Origin: a virus
Direction: 5' to 3' (one strand)
DNA: 39,417 nt
IMG/VR virus record: IMGVR_UViG_3300046387_000300
Location: 1-39,417 of that record
The notes beneath the pieces were generated by a model. The model worked only from the letters and a program-made list of their open reading frames with translations. It was not told where the DNA came from and did no database searches. Both the position numbers and the translations under genes were made by a program. Shown piece by piece: positions 1 through 6,041 of this stretch; within the stretch, counting starts at the first letter, position 1, and each line of letters begins with the position of its first letter.

Positions 1-198
1 ATTAAAGGCAATACCAAACTGGGCAAACGATTCAAGGCAGCTGGTGTAGAACGTAGCTATGATGGTAGCCTACAGATATACAACCCAAGTGGGCATAGAG
101 GCCAGAGCATGGACGTTAAAGAAGCGGGCGCAGAAGCAGCCGCTAACGTGTTCACCAAGTATGGTTTCAAGTGCTATGCAGGAAGCAGAGCTGACTAA
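1..198 (+). CDS. C-terminal part of an unrecognised protein (5' truncated)
   Basis: An open frame runs from the first base of the window to a TAA at 196-198, giving 65 residues with no start, so the gene begins outside the window. The visible part is basic and ends in a segment containing NVFTKYGFKCYAGSRAD. I do not recognise a family. It is followed within 20 bases by a strong intrinsic terminator, which fits it being the last gene of a plus-strand unit. An overlapping 73-residue ATG frame at 59-280 is a shadow, because it runs straight through that terminator and the next promoter. Confidence 0.6.
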   Translation: MKGNTKLGKRFKAAGVERSYDGSLQIYNPSGHRGQSMDVKEAGAEAAANVFTKYGFKCYAGSRAD

Positions 199-213
199 TA
201 ATAAACAGGAATT

Positions 214-237
214 AGGGGTTGACAACAGCCCCTTTTT
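214..237 (+). terminator. Rho-independent terminator overlapping a promoter
   Basis: The stem is AGGGGTTG (214-221) pairing with CAGCCCCT (226-233) around an ACAA loop, with one T-G pair, followed by a T run to 237. It lies 16 bases after the stop of the partial gene. The left arm and loop contain the TTGACA hexamer that serves as -35 of the next promoter. Confidence 0.8.
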
Positions 238-247
238 CTTATATAGT
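219..247 (+). promoter_or_regulatory. Sigma70-type promoter for the small membrane/lipoprotein genes
   Basis: TTGACA at 219-224 and TATAGT at 242-247 are separated by 17 bases. The predicted start near 254 lies about 23 bases before the ATG at 277, leaving room for the GGAG ribosome site at 267-270. The -35 is embedded in the preceding terminator hairpin. Confidence 0.75.
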
Positions 248-276
248 ATAACAATAATAAACAAATGGAGCGAGCA

Positions 277-480
277 ATGAAAACAATTATAAACAGTTTA
301 GCAGGCATATTAATAGTAGTAGGCATTATGGCTATGGCCGGTAGTGCTAATGACTGTGATGGTGCATGTATGGAGACAGCTAACACACTAGGTGAGATGC
401 TAGTAGTAGCAGGCGTAGGCCTAGCAATGACACTGTTTGGTGGCATGATCCTATTAGTAAACGGCGAAGAGAATGCGTAA
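277..480 (+). CDS. Small two-helix membrane protein
   Basis: The protein has 67 residues. Residues about 3-22 form a hydrophobic segment ending in AMAGSAN, then comes a short loop with two cysteines (DCDGAC), then a second hydrophobic segment at about 41-60 and a short acidic tail. An in-frame ATG exists at 265, but GGAG at 267-270 is correctly spaced for the ATG at 277, so that start is preferred. The last 8 bases overlap the next gene, a lipoprotein, so the two are likely translated together. Two membrane segments and small size are holin-like, but nothing specific supports that. Function unknown. Confidence 0.75.
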   Translation: MKTIINSLAGILIVVGIMAMAGSANDCDGACMETANTLGEMLVVAGVGLAMTLFGGMILLVNGEENA

Positions 481-667
481 GGTATTAGTAGTCCTAGTCA
501 GTGCTATGTGCTTGGGTGCATGTAGCACAATGGACACACCATATGACCCTAACATACGTAAGGGCCAAACACTGTTTGAACAGATCCCAAACAACACAGA
601 TGAGTCACACTGTGCAGGACACCTTAAGCCAGAACAGCGAGAGAGCTGGCAGACAGGTCGTTGCTAA
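473..667 (+). CDS. Small predicted lipoprotein
   Basis: The protein has 64 residues: an N-terminal MRK, a hydrophobic stretch, and the lipobox LGAC with the lipidated cysteine at residue 17. The mature part is about 48 residues, polar, with one further cysteine in ESHCAG and a C-terminal GRC. It should be exported, cleaved by signal peptidase II and anchored in the inner or outer membrane. It overlaps the upstream membrane protein gene by 8 bases and its TAA shares a base with the next ATG. A small phage lipoprotein beside a membrane protein recalls outer-membrane spanins, but the neighbour is not an i-spanin-like coiled coil, so the role is open. Confidence 0.75.
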   Translation: MRKVLVVLVSAMCLGACSTMDTPYDPNIRKGQTLFEQIPNNTDESHCAGHLKPEQRESWQTGRC

Positions 668-867
668 TGTACAGGGTCTACTACACTGTGGACACAGTAG
701 AGCAGCTTGAAGGCTTCTACGAAACACAAGAAGAAGCCGAGGAGGTAGCACTACATGCCTCAGAAGAATACGATGCGGAACGTGTTGAGGTTCGCGATCG
801 TTTTGATAATATTATTTTTGTCATCGATGATGAGGCGGTGGTCATGCAAGAGGCGACCGGTATATAG
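667..867 (+). CDS. Small acidic protein of unknown function
   Basis: The protein has 66 residues and starts at the ATG whose A is the last base of the preceding TAA, an overlap typical of coupled genes. A TTG two codons upstream is less likely. It is strongly acidic, with repeated E/D in the middle (TQEEAEEVALHASEEYDAE) and a beta-like C-terminal half. It may be a small soluble inhibitor or adaptor-type protein. I do not recognise it. It is the last gene before a 153-base gap that ends the operon. Confidence 0.65.
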   Translation: MYRVYYTVDTVEQLEGFYETQEEAEEVALHASEEYDAERVEVRDRFDNIIFVIDDEAVVMQEATGI

Positions 868-947
868 CTATACGTAGCGTAGCTGTTTTTTAGAGGCTAG
901 TGGTCTAGAATCACCACCCAGAAATGATAAGTACTTCACCCACATTT

Positions 948-966
948 TTTGCGCAGCAAATTTTTT
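948..966 (+). terminator. Weak intrinsic terminator candidate
   Basis: The gap at 868-1020 contains a short 5-bp stem TTTGC/GCAAA with a GCA loop, followed by six T. It is placed properly to end the 277-867 operon before the next promoter at 1008. The short stem makes it uncertain. Nothing else is evident in this gap. Confidence 0.35.
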
Positions 967-1007
967 GACCTGTAGACCCATTTTGGGCTGTACACCCACT
1001 TCTACTC

Positions 1008-1015
1008 TGTAAATA
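1008..1015 (+). promoter_or_regulatory. T4-late-type promoter, leaderless spacing
   Basis: TGTAAATA matches the T4 late -10 element TATAAATA at six of eight positions (TAAATA core intact). Exactly five bases separate it from the ATG at 1021, which would put transcription start on the A of the start codon. No ribosome binding site is present. Confidence 0.6.
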
Positions 1016-1020
1016 CAGTA

Positions 1021-1248
1021 ATGCACACAGTAACACTACAGTTTAAGGACGATTCCAAAACCGCACAGTATAAAGATGCTATAACGCACACAGCCAGCAT
1101 ACACTTACTGCTAAAGGGCATACACACATCGCAAAACACCGCTAATACGCTTATACTACACGATGATAAGCAATTAGTACAAACACTGCTGTTACTGAGC
1201 AACTCACCGTTGTATGACGCTGTATGCGCTTCTAAGACACCTAAATAG
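1021..1248 (+). CDS. Small protein of unknown function
   Basis: The protein has 75 residues, with a beta-like N-terminus (MHTVTLQFKDD) followed by leucine- and threonine-rich helices. It has no recognisable motif. The start is supported by a late-type promoter exactly five bases before the ATG, the arrangement seen at six other genes here, and there is no Shine-Dalgarno sequence. The stop codon TAG lies in a second TAAATA element (1240-1247). An 83-residue frame on the opposite strand covers the same bases, but it has no promoter or ribosome site. Confidence 0.6.
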   Translation: MHTVTLQFKDDSKTAQYKDAITHTASIHLLLKGIHTSQNTANTLILHDDKQLVQTLLLLSNSPLYDAVCASKTPK

Positions 1249-1268
1249 TACACTATAATCGTTTACAT

Positions 1269-1276
1269 GCTAAATA
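1269..1276 (+). promoter_or_regulatory. Late-type promoter upstream of the 1412 gene
   Basis: GCTAAATA matches the T4 late consensus. A start near 1282 would give a leader of about 130 bases before the ATG at 1412. A second copy, CCTAAATA, lies at 1240-1247 across the previous stop codon. Which of the two is used cannot be told. The rest of the 1249-1411 gap has no convincing gene. Confidence 0.45.
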
Positions 1277-1411
1277 CTACTGTAACAAATGAATATGGAT
1301 CACATGTAATCAAATTAAGTGCATTGTGCTTCGAAGAGTAAGCTATATAGAAACTAGTGCATGATGGAACATTCAGCTTGTTACACTTATTAGACTAGGA
1401 GAACATAACAA

Positions 1412-1666
1412 ATGCCAGTAAACACTCATACACATGTATTAGCAATGGCTCGTAACTTAACTACAGGACAAACTGTCAAAGAACAGGATCTTACTGGTCA
1501 TAGGTTCTTAAACAATCTACGAGGTAAAGATTGGTGTCAACAGGTAGCTGATAAACTAGCAGCTCGTTTGGACAGTCGTGTACCAGGTGGTTGGGAAAGC
1601 ATAGTACAGCCTTACACTCCGGGCGTAAACGTACTAAACAACACACGCAAATTCAAAACAAAATAA
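1412..1666 (+). CDS. Small basic protein of unknown function
   Basis: The protein has 84 residues, starts after a good AGGAG ribosome site eight bases before the ATG, and ends in a basic tail (NTRKFKTK). The middle contains a helix LRGKDWCQQVADKLAARLDSR and a PGGW turn. I do not recognise a family. It is the last plus-strand gene before transcription from the other strand converges, and late-type promoters at 1240 and 1269 suggest late expression. Confidence 0.7.
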   Translation: MPVNTHTHVLAMARNLTTGQTVKEQDLTGHRFLNNLRGKDWCQQVADKLAARLDSRVPGGWESIVQPYTPGVNVLNNTRKFKTK

Positions 1667-1682
1667 ATTCACTCAGGGATTA

Positions 1683-1702
1683 CACTAGGTGAAACTCTAG
1701 TG
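1683..1702. repeat. Inverted repeat hairpin downstream of the 1412 gene
   Basis: CACTAG at 1683-1688 pairs with CTAGTG at 1697-1702 around an eight-base loop. It has no T run, so it is more likely an mRNA 3' stabilising hairpin than a terminator. Confidence 0.4.
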
Positions 1703-1754
1703 AACAGTCACGAGGTCAGTGATGTCGCTACCGTTTTTGCTGCGCTATCGCTAC

Positions 1755-1801
1755 GCTGCTTCGCAGCCCTTTAAAAATCGCGAACTGCTTCGCAGCTTTT
1801 T
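1755..1801. terminator. Stacked TTC-loop hairpins, likely bidirectional terminator
   Basis: GCTGC-TTC-GCAGC at 1755-1767 and CTGC-TTC-GCAG at 1785-1795 are near copies, the second followed on the plus strand by a T run at 1797-1801. Read on the minus strand, the second hairpin is followed by TTCGCGATTTTT. A third related hairpin (1809-1819) lies within the end of the minus-strand gene. The set sits exactly between convergent genes ending at 1666 and 1806. Confidence 0.65.
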
Positions 1802-1805
1802 GAGC

Positions 1806-2105
1806 TTACCGCTTCGCGGCTATGCGTTTGATGAGAAGGGGGAGATACACGCTCACAGCAACAAATCCCCAGAACACAGCCAGCACAGTAGCATAGAACT
1901 TCCAATTGTCAAAGTCTAGTATGATGCCGCCTGTAACACCACCGATCCACATGTAGTCCAGTGTGCCGTGTATGCGTTTCCAGCGATCGCCCAGTGTGTC
2001 TATAAGATGTTGTCTTTTACGTGCAAACCAAGGGTGTACATGTCGCATGATCACGAACCCTTCGTTAAGAACCATAATTGTAAAGCCTATCCAAAATAAA
2101 ATCAT
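1806..2105 (-). CDS. Membrane protein of unknown function
   Basis: The protein has 99 residues. There is a hydrophobic segment at the very N-terminus (about 1-20), a basic amphipathic middle (FARKRQHLIDTLGDRWKRIH), a weak hydrophobic stretch at about 50-62 and a strong one at about 68-90, then a basic tail KRIAAKR. The ATG at 2105 overlaps the previous stop as ATGA and has AGGTG upstream, so it is preferred over a longer frame starting at 2150. The last codons are formed by a third TTC-loop hairpin. Function unknown. It pairs with the upstream membrane gene. Confidence 0.7.
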   Translation of the reverse strand: MILFWIGFTIMVLNEGFVIMRHVHPWFARKRQHLIDTLGDRWKRIHGTLDYMWIGGVTGGIILDFDNWKFYATVLAVFWGFVAVSVYLPLLIKRIAAKR

Positions 2106-2455
2106 TGTATCACCTGCTGTGCTATCACCATCATGCTCAGCCATATCCATAGTGTGTTGAATCCAACCAACGTGGGCAGCAGCTTCTTGTTACTGGCCCA
2201 TATTAACGTTAGGCTTGTAAAAAGTGCTACAAAATAGAACTGCCAAATTTGAATGCCAAATATCAGACCCGGTATGATTATGATGGCCTTGGCTATCCAA
2301 CTTGCTGCTTCGATTATATTATAGTTTGTCCAGTATTCTCGAGTGAACCACATAGCATAACAGTCGCGTATGTTCTTCCAACCTACCACTGTATAGATTA
2401 CAGTTGTAAGCACTATCCACGATATAATGGCAAAATAAACTTGTTCGTTTGTCAT
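2102..2455 (-). CDS. Polytopic membrane protein of unknown function
   Basis: The protein has 117 residues with about four hydrophobic helices (roughly 5-25, 50-70, 74-92 and 95-115), rich in tryptophan and isoleucine. The start ATG is chosen because a late-type TAAATA promoter lies exactly five bases upstream. An extended frame from a TTG at 2482 would run through that promoter. It is coupled by ATGA to the next membrane protein. The pair may act on the host envelope late in infection. That is inference from topology and promoter only. Confidence 0.7.
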   Translation of the reverse strand: MTNEQVYFAIISWIVLTTVIYTVVGWKNIRDCYAMWFTREYWTNYNIIEAASWIAKAIIIIPGLIFGIQIWQFYFVALFTSLTLIWASNKKLLPTLVGFNTLWIWLSMMVIAQQVIQ

Positions 2456-2460
2456 GCTAC

Positions 2461-2468
2461 TATTTAAA
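2461..2468 (-). promoter_or_regulatory. Late-type promoter, leaderless spacing
   Basis: Read on the minus strand it is TTTAAATA, with exactly five bases (GTAGC) to the ATG at 2455. It is back to back with the sigma70 promoter at 2476-2504 on the other strand. Confidence 0.6.
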
Positions 2469-2475
2469 ATAACAG

Positions 2476-2504
2476 TTGACAACTATAAGCAAATGTGGTA
2501 TAAT
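2476..2504 (+). promoter_or_regulatory. Consensus sigma70 promoter driving the tRNA
   Basis: A perfect TTGACA (2476-2481), a 17-base spacer and a perfect TATAAT (2499-2504), with an extended TGG just before the -10. The predicted start near 2511 is seven bases before the tRNA 5' end. This is the strongest host-type promoter in the window and should be active at once on infection. Confidence 0.85.
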
Positions 2505-2517
2505 TATAGTTATACAG

Positions 2518-2594
2518 GCGGCTATAGCTCAGCTGGATAGAGCGTAGGTTTGCGGAACCTAAGGTCAGGAGTTCGAATCTCTTTAGCCGCGCCA
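2518..2594 (+). tRNA. tRNA-Arg, anticodon GCG
   Basis: A full cloverleaf can be drawn: acceptor GCGGCTA/TAGCCGC, D stem GCTC/GAGC with GG in the loop, anticodon stem TAGGT/ACCTA around loop TTGCGGA, T stem AGGAG/CTCTT with a TTCGAAT loop, discriminator G and an encoded CCA. The anticodon GCG at 2552-2554 reads CGC and CGU (arginine). An A at the position-20 region of the D loop and C35 fit arginine identity. G34 is unusual, since most bacterial tRNAs for these codons carry A34 converted to inosine. It is transcribed from its own consensus promoter. Confidence 0.9.
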
Positions 2595-2620
2595 TTATTG
2601 TATTATAGAGGGAATCGAAT

Positions 2621-2758
2621 ATGAAAACGTTTAGAAAGTCTCTTAGATTAGCACGTAGCACACAAGCACGTAAAAGAAGAAAACTTACCAAAGATATTGT
2701 AGAAGGAGTTACTCAACGCCGATGGGGGCGATTGCGTAAGCTACGCAAGAACCAGTAA
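2621..2758 (+). CDS. 45-residue arginine/lysine-rich peptide
   Basis: The ATG at 2621 follows an AGAGGGA ribosome site, and the frame ends at a TAA at 2756-2758. About 18 of 45 residues are Arg or Lys, in clusters such as ARKRRKL and RKLRKN, which suggests RNA or DNA binding. It follows the tRNA by 26 bases and is probably on the same transcript from the consensus promoter, so it may be made early. I do not recognise a family. A short frame on the opposite strand across the tRNA is a shadow. Confidence 0.65.
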   Translation: MKTFRKSLRLARSTQARKRRKLTKDIVEGVTQRRWGRLRKLRKNQ

Positions 2759-2777
2759 TTCTATAAGCCTAATGTAA

Positions 2778-2966
2778 TTAGCAACGATTATACATAACGG
2801 GTTTTTGTTCTGCATCTAGTACAAGGTCTCTTGTGTCTTTGTACTGTGCTACCATAACACCTCTACCGCCATTAGATCCTACAAACATGCAAGGTACAAC
2901 TTCACGGTCGTTATGTGTTCTGATATGATGTCTAGTAACAATCCCACGCTTTTTTATTCCAGCCAT
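2778..2966 (-). CDS. Small basic protein of unknown function
   Basis: The protein has 62 residues and starts after an AAAGGA ribosome site. The N-terminus is basic (MAGIKKRGIVTRHHIRTH), and the middle is beta-like with a glycine turn (GSNGGRGVM). It may be a small nucleic-acid-binding or SH3-like fold, which is only an impression. It ends 20 bases from the stop of the convergent 45-residue gene and lies downstream of the GNAT-like gene in the same direction, 25 bases away. Confidence 0.65.
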   Translation of the reverse strand: MAGIKKRGIVTRHHIRTHNDREVVPCMFVGSNGGRGVMVAQYKDTRDLVLDAEQKPVMYNRC

Positions 2967-2990
2967 AAATTCCTTTGACTGTAGTTATGC

Positions 2991-3440
2991 CTAGGCTTTC
3001 AATTGATAGGCATAATTAACTGAATCGTTATTAATACGCCATTTGATAGCGCCATTGCGTAGATGAAAACGTTCAGCCATCTCAGTAACAGGACTGAGTG
3101 TAACTAGATTTTTGATTTCAGGTTTATTGTTTGTGATCCATTCAGAAGCATCAAGTATTAACTGTCTACCACTACCTTTGCTATAACTCCATATGGTATA
3201 GAATATAGCAGTGTCAGCATCTTTAGCAGTGCTTCTATCAGTCATGTCGCTTACACTGTCTGGTATTCCTTTGGTGTAACGTACACAACATATGCTGCCC
3301 AAGTATTCTTTATCATCATACAGGCCAAACATTTCAGCAGTTTCATTGATACGGTAATCAGCGGTTAAGTGTGGTCTAACCGGATCGTCCTTAATAATTT
3401 GTGATACCCACTCGTCGCAGGTATTGATAACCTTAAGCAT
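2991..3440 (-). CDS. GNAT-like acetyltransferase domain protein
   Basis: The protein has 149 residues. The order of elements resembles a GNAT acyltransferase: an N-terminal helix, a central strand (EYLGSICCVRY), then a motif-A-like segment SYSKGSGRQLI at about 85-95 where the G-S-G loop would hold the acetyl-CoA pyrophosphate, and a C-terminal FHLRNGA segment like motif B. Such proteins occur in many T4-like marine phages with unknown targets. It has an AAGGA ribosome site and a late-type promoter about 30 bases upstream. The catalytic assignment is family-based. No substrate can be inferred. Confidence 0.6.
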   Translation of the reverse strand: MLKVINTCDEWVSQIIKDDPVRPHLTADYRINETAEMFGLYDDKEYLGSICCVRYTKGIPDSVSDMTDRSTAKDADTAIFYTIWSYSKGSGRQLILDASEWITNNKPEIKNLVTLSPVTEMAERFHLRNGAIKWRINNDSVNYAYQLKA

Positions 3441-3468
3441 CGCGCTCTGTTCCTTGTTCTGTTAATAC

Positions 3469-3476
3469 TATTTAAT
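3469..3476 (-). promoter_or_regulatory. Late-type promoter for the GNAT-like gene
   Basis: Minus-strand ATTAAATA matches the T4 late core. A start near 3463 gives a 23-base leader that includes the AAGGA site for the ATG at 3440. A 7-bp inverted repeat (TAGTATA...TATACTA, 3482-3499) lies just upstream. Confidence 0.5.
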
Positions 3477-3491
3477 TATTTTAGTATAGGA

Positions 3492-4199
3492 TTATACTAG
3501 TTCTGGTGCTTGTTCTAGGCTAAGTTGTTCATCCTCTAGTTCACGTATTTCTGTACTAAGTTGATCAATCATTCCTAGGTTACGCAGTTGTTTGAACACA
3601 ATGTTTTCTACACTATATTCACCTGCTCTTTCAAGTCCTGCTTTGCGCATTTTAGTTAGCTTTTGTTTTGCTAATCTCATCTTAGGCAAATCTTTTGATA
3701 TCAAAGATGCTTCTATATCGTGCTGTATGCTATCTTTCTTTGCTTGTACAGCAGCATCATTGATGTTTGGTTTTACTTTCTTAGGTTTAATTAGCCATGT
3801 ATTTTTGCTTAGGCTATACACACCAGTTGAATGATGTGGTTCTTTTGCACCCTGTATATAACACTCTACAGGTAAGTTCTTAATACGTATGTTATGTTCT
3901 TCTGCCCACAATGCTTTCTTTGCATTATATAGTTCTCTTTGTTCGTCACTGGGCATGCCGCGAACAATGATATGTAAATCTAAATCACTATACTCTGTCC
4001 ATGTAAAATTTGCATTTGAACCTGTTAGTGTATAGTCTGCTACATCTAGTTCTACACCTATAAACTCTTGAAACACTTTTGCAATCTCAATTAGTTTTTC
4101 TGTTATCTCGGATTTAAGTTCGCCACCGTTCCACAACACTGGATTTAACTTCTTGTTAACAGTCATGGATTCTTCGTTGAGTAGTTCTAAAATGCGCAT
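3492..4199 (-). CDS. Pol-beta-superfamily nucleotidyltransferase
   Basis: The protein has 235 residues. The helix-turn signature GS at 60-61 followed by DLD at 72-74 (context LTGSNANFTW, then SDLDLHIIV) is the metal-binding motif of Pol-beta-like nucleotidyltransferases. A third acidic residue may be in the VECYIQG strand near 113. The C-terminal 90 residues are lysine- and glutamate-rich helices. The start ATG is exactly five bases from a late-type promoter. These enzymes transfer a nucleotide to RNA, protein or small molecules. The target is unknown. The beginning, MRILELLNEE, resembles N-termini of virion-associated proteins in this phage group, so it might be packaged. Confidence 0.7.
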   Translation of the reverse strand: MRILELLNEESMTVNKKLNPVLWNGGELKSEITEKLIEIAKVFQEFIGVELDVADYTLTGSNANFTWTEYSDLDLHIIVRGMPSDEQRELYNAKKALWAEEHNIRIKNLPVECYIQGAKEPHHSTGVYSLSKNTWLIKPKKVKPNINDAAVQAKKDSIQHDIEASLISKDLPKMRLAKQKLTKMRKAGLERAGEYSVENIVFKQLRNLGMIDQLSTEIRELEDEQLSLEQAPELV

Positions 4200-4203
4200 A
4201 CTA

Positions 4204-4455
4204 CTATTTAGCCCACATTAGGTGATATGTAACAAGCACCTTAGGGTCGTAAAAATCTGCAACAAGACGCTTAACACCATTGCCTTTTACTTCTAACATC
4301 AGTTGAACGTCTTTGGGTTTTTGTTCTAGTAACCAAGTGCAATGGTCTTTACCTATTGCATTTTGTACTCTAGGCCAATCAATATCGTACTGTGCGTCTA
4401 CAGTTTGATCTGCAGGAACTGACCATTCAAATATATCTACTTTAGTATTCTTCAT
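4204..4455 (-). CDS. Conserved-looking small protein downstream of gp41
   Basis: The protein has 83 residues from the ATG at 4455. A GTG one codon upstream is possible. It overlaps the end of the helicase gene by 14 bases in another frame, so translation is probably coupled. It has a mixed alpha/beta character with tryptophans (FEWSVP, CTWLLEQKPKD) and ends in VTYHLMWAK. I do not recognise it. A link with gp41 (loader or regulator) is only suggested by the overlap. Confidence 0.65.
   Translation of the reverse strand: MKNTKVDIFEWSVPADQTVDAQYDIDWPRVQNAIGKDHCTWLLEQKPKDVQLMLEVKGNGVKRLVADFYDPKVLVTYHLMWAK
4205..4212 (-). promoter_or_regulatory. Late-type promoter, leaderless spacing, overlapping a stop codon
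   Basis: Minus-strand GCTAAATA, five bases before the ATG at 4199. The stop codon TAG of the upstream gene begins inside the element, so the promoter is built into the end of that gene. Confidence 0.65.
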
Positions 4456-5878
4456 CACTACCCATATTCGATAAAATTTCTCTCAGCTTGGTTGATTCTA
4501 CCTTGCCTCTAATCTTACCGACCGATGCGCCATCTGTTGGATCATCAGTGGGTGTGTTGTTTTCGCCTGTGCTTGTTGCTGTTTTTCTTTTAATTGAATC
4601 TAGTATACTTGAGTTGCCTGTACGTTCTCCGTTTGTTGACTCTTGTTCATCTTCGTCGATGTCTACAATACGTAGTGTATCAATGTCAAAGCCTAAATCT
4701 ACTTTTTGTCCTACACCACTACTTGAACGTGTTTTCATTAATTGTATTTGATATCTGCCTCTTTCACGCATTGCTCTACTTGTAAAAATACCAAATACGT
4801 TATCTGCTGTTTGAATCTTACTAAGTCCACCACTAATGTGTGAATGATCAAACTCTACTTCTTCTACTGCACCTCTATTCAACTGTGCCGCTGTAACAAA
4901 TACAGTTTGCAGTTCCATTGCTAAGTTACGTAGTTCTTCAGATACATACTTGTCTTTTACAAACAAGTTCTCTGCACTAATCTTTTTACCTATTGGCATA
5001 AGCAAGTCTAAGTAGTCTACTAGCAATACATCTACTTTCTTACCTGCCTTAATCTCATATTCTTTTAGATACGCTCTAATATCATTAGCAGTCTTTCCAC
5101 TAGGCATATATTTGATCTGCATCATGCCTGCTTTCTTGCCAATCATCTTAACTTTCATTTCTACATCATCAAGATCTTTAAAAATGTTTCTTGTGCTAAT
5201 ACCTGTTACCATACTATCTACACGCATACTAACAAGTGCTTCACTAAGTTCTAGTGTTAAGTAAACAACATTAAGACCTTCTAGTGCAAAGTTAACACCT
5301 AAGTTTGCTAAGAACAAACTCTTACCTGCACCTGATCCACCTGCAAATATATTCAACTCGCCTCTGTTGAATCCGCCAAATAGTTTTCTATCTAAACTAT
5401 CCCAACCAGTTGTAACCTGTCCGTTCTTGTCTTTAAGTCCCATAAGTCTTGCTTTAGGATCTAGAAAGTAATCTGTACCCATGTCACGTGCTAGACCAAT
5501 TTGTACTGCTTCTTTTACTAGTCCTTCAACTTCACCATATTCATGTTGTTCTAGCAAGTCAGCACTTTTTAAAATTGCACGTTCTAAACTTTTGTGTCTT
5601 GTAAAACTTTCGAACTCATCCATTAACCAGTTTGTGTGTCCTTCTTTGACATCACCTGGATGTTTTAAATCTGTTCTGCAACTTGCATTAACCATTTCAT
5701 AGTCAGGCAACACATTATACTGTTTAGTATACATGTTCATAAACTCGGCTGCTTCTTGTAATTTTCTATCAAACAAAGTGCTATCAAAGATACCTTGACA
5801 CCTAACAAATGTTTCTGCATCTGCCAGCATCATTTCCAGATAAACTTTCTGTACTTCGTAATCGTAATTTTTTGCCAT
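4442..5878 (-). CDS. gp41: Replicative DNA helicase (DnaB-like, T4 gp41)
   Basis: The protein has 478 residues, close to T4 gp41 (475). The first 140 residues are the helical N-terminal domain. The RecA-like motor follows with Walker A GGSGAGKS at 180-187, the segment VVYLTLELSE typical of DnaB motif 1a, Walker B VLLVDY at about 284-289, and TAAQLNRG as motif 3. A charged tail follows residue about 425. It unwinds the replication fork 5' to 3' as a hexamer and works with the gp61 primase, encoded 2 kb upstream in the same direction. Its ATG overlaps the preceding small membrane gene stop as TAATG. Confidence 0.95.
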   Translation of the reverse strand: MAKNYDYEVQKVYLEMMLADAETFVRCQGIFDSTLFDRKLQEAAEFMNMYTKQYNVLPDYEMVNASCRTDLKHPGDVKEGHTNWLMDEFESFTRHKSLERAILKSADLLEQHEYGEVEGLVKEAVQIGLARDMGTDYFLDPKARLMGLKDKNGQVTTGWDSLDRKLFGGFNRGELNIFAGGSGAGKSLFLANLGVNFALEGLNVVYLTLELSEALVSMRVDSMVTGISTRNIFKDLDDVEMKVKMIGKKAGMMQIKYMPSGKTANDIRAYLKEYEIKAGKKVDVLLVDYLDLLMPIGKKISAENLFVKDKYVSEELRNLAMELQTVFVTAAQLNRGAVEEVEFDHSHISGGLSKIQTADNVFGIFTSRAMRERGRYQIQLMKTRSSSGVGQKVDLGFDIDTLRIVDIDEDEQESTNGERTGNSSILDSIKRKTATSTGENNTPTDDPTDGASVGKIRGKVESTKLREILSNMGSDEEY

Positions 5879-6012
5879 TACTTTATTAACTCTATTATAA
5901 TATAAATTTGTAAGCCCAAAACAATAATCGGAACAATGGTTCTAATCAATTCCATTGTATGATTATATTCATCTAACTTTCTCTCAAATTTATTTCTCTT
6001 TCTCTTAGTCAT
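5878..6012 (-). CDS. 44-residue single-helix membrane protein
   Basis: ATG at 6012, stop TAA overlapping the helicase ATG as TAATG, and a GAGAAG ribosome site upstream. The N-terminal 17 residues are very basic (MTKRKRNKFERK), and residues about 23-43 are a hydrophobic helix (TIVPIIVLGLQIYIIIELIK). Predicted as a bitopic inner-membrane peptide with its basic part in the cytoplasm. The tight coupling to gp41 is the reason to believe it. Function unknown. Confidence 0.7.
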   Translation of the reverse strand: MTKRKRNKFERKLDEYNHTMELIRTIVPIIVLGLQIYIIIELIK

Positions 6013-6041
6013 TTTATCTTCTCTCATACGTAATTATGTTA

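Noticed and set aside
59-280. 73-residue plus-strand frame
   Set aside because: It crosses the terminator and the next promoter and overlaps the partial gene in another frame; no ribosome site.
1002-1253. 83-residue minus-strand frame opposite the 1021 gene
   Set aside because: No promoter or ribosome site; the plus-strand gene has a late-type promoter at the standard five-base spacing.
1267-1341. 24-residue plus-strand frame
   Set aside because: Its start overlaps the late promoter at 1269-1276 and there is no ribosome site.
1719-1919. 66-residue plus-strand frame across the hairpin region
   Set aside because: It reads through the terminator hairpins and the end of the convergent gene.
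2464-2691. 75-residue minus-strand frame across the tRNA
   Set aside because: It lies over the tRNA and its promoter on the opposite strand, a typical shadow frame.
3482-3499. 7-bp inverted repeat (TAGTATA/TATACTA)
   Set aside because: No T run and very AT-rich; it could be an operator or nothing, so it is not listed as a terminator.
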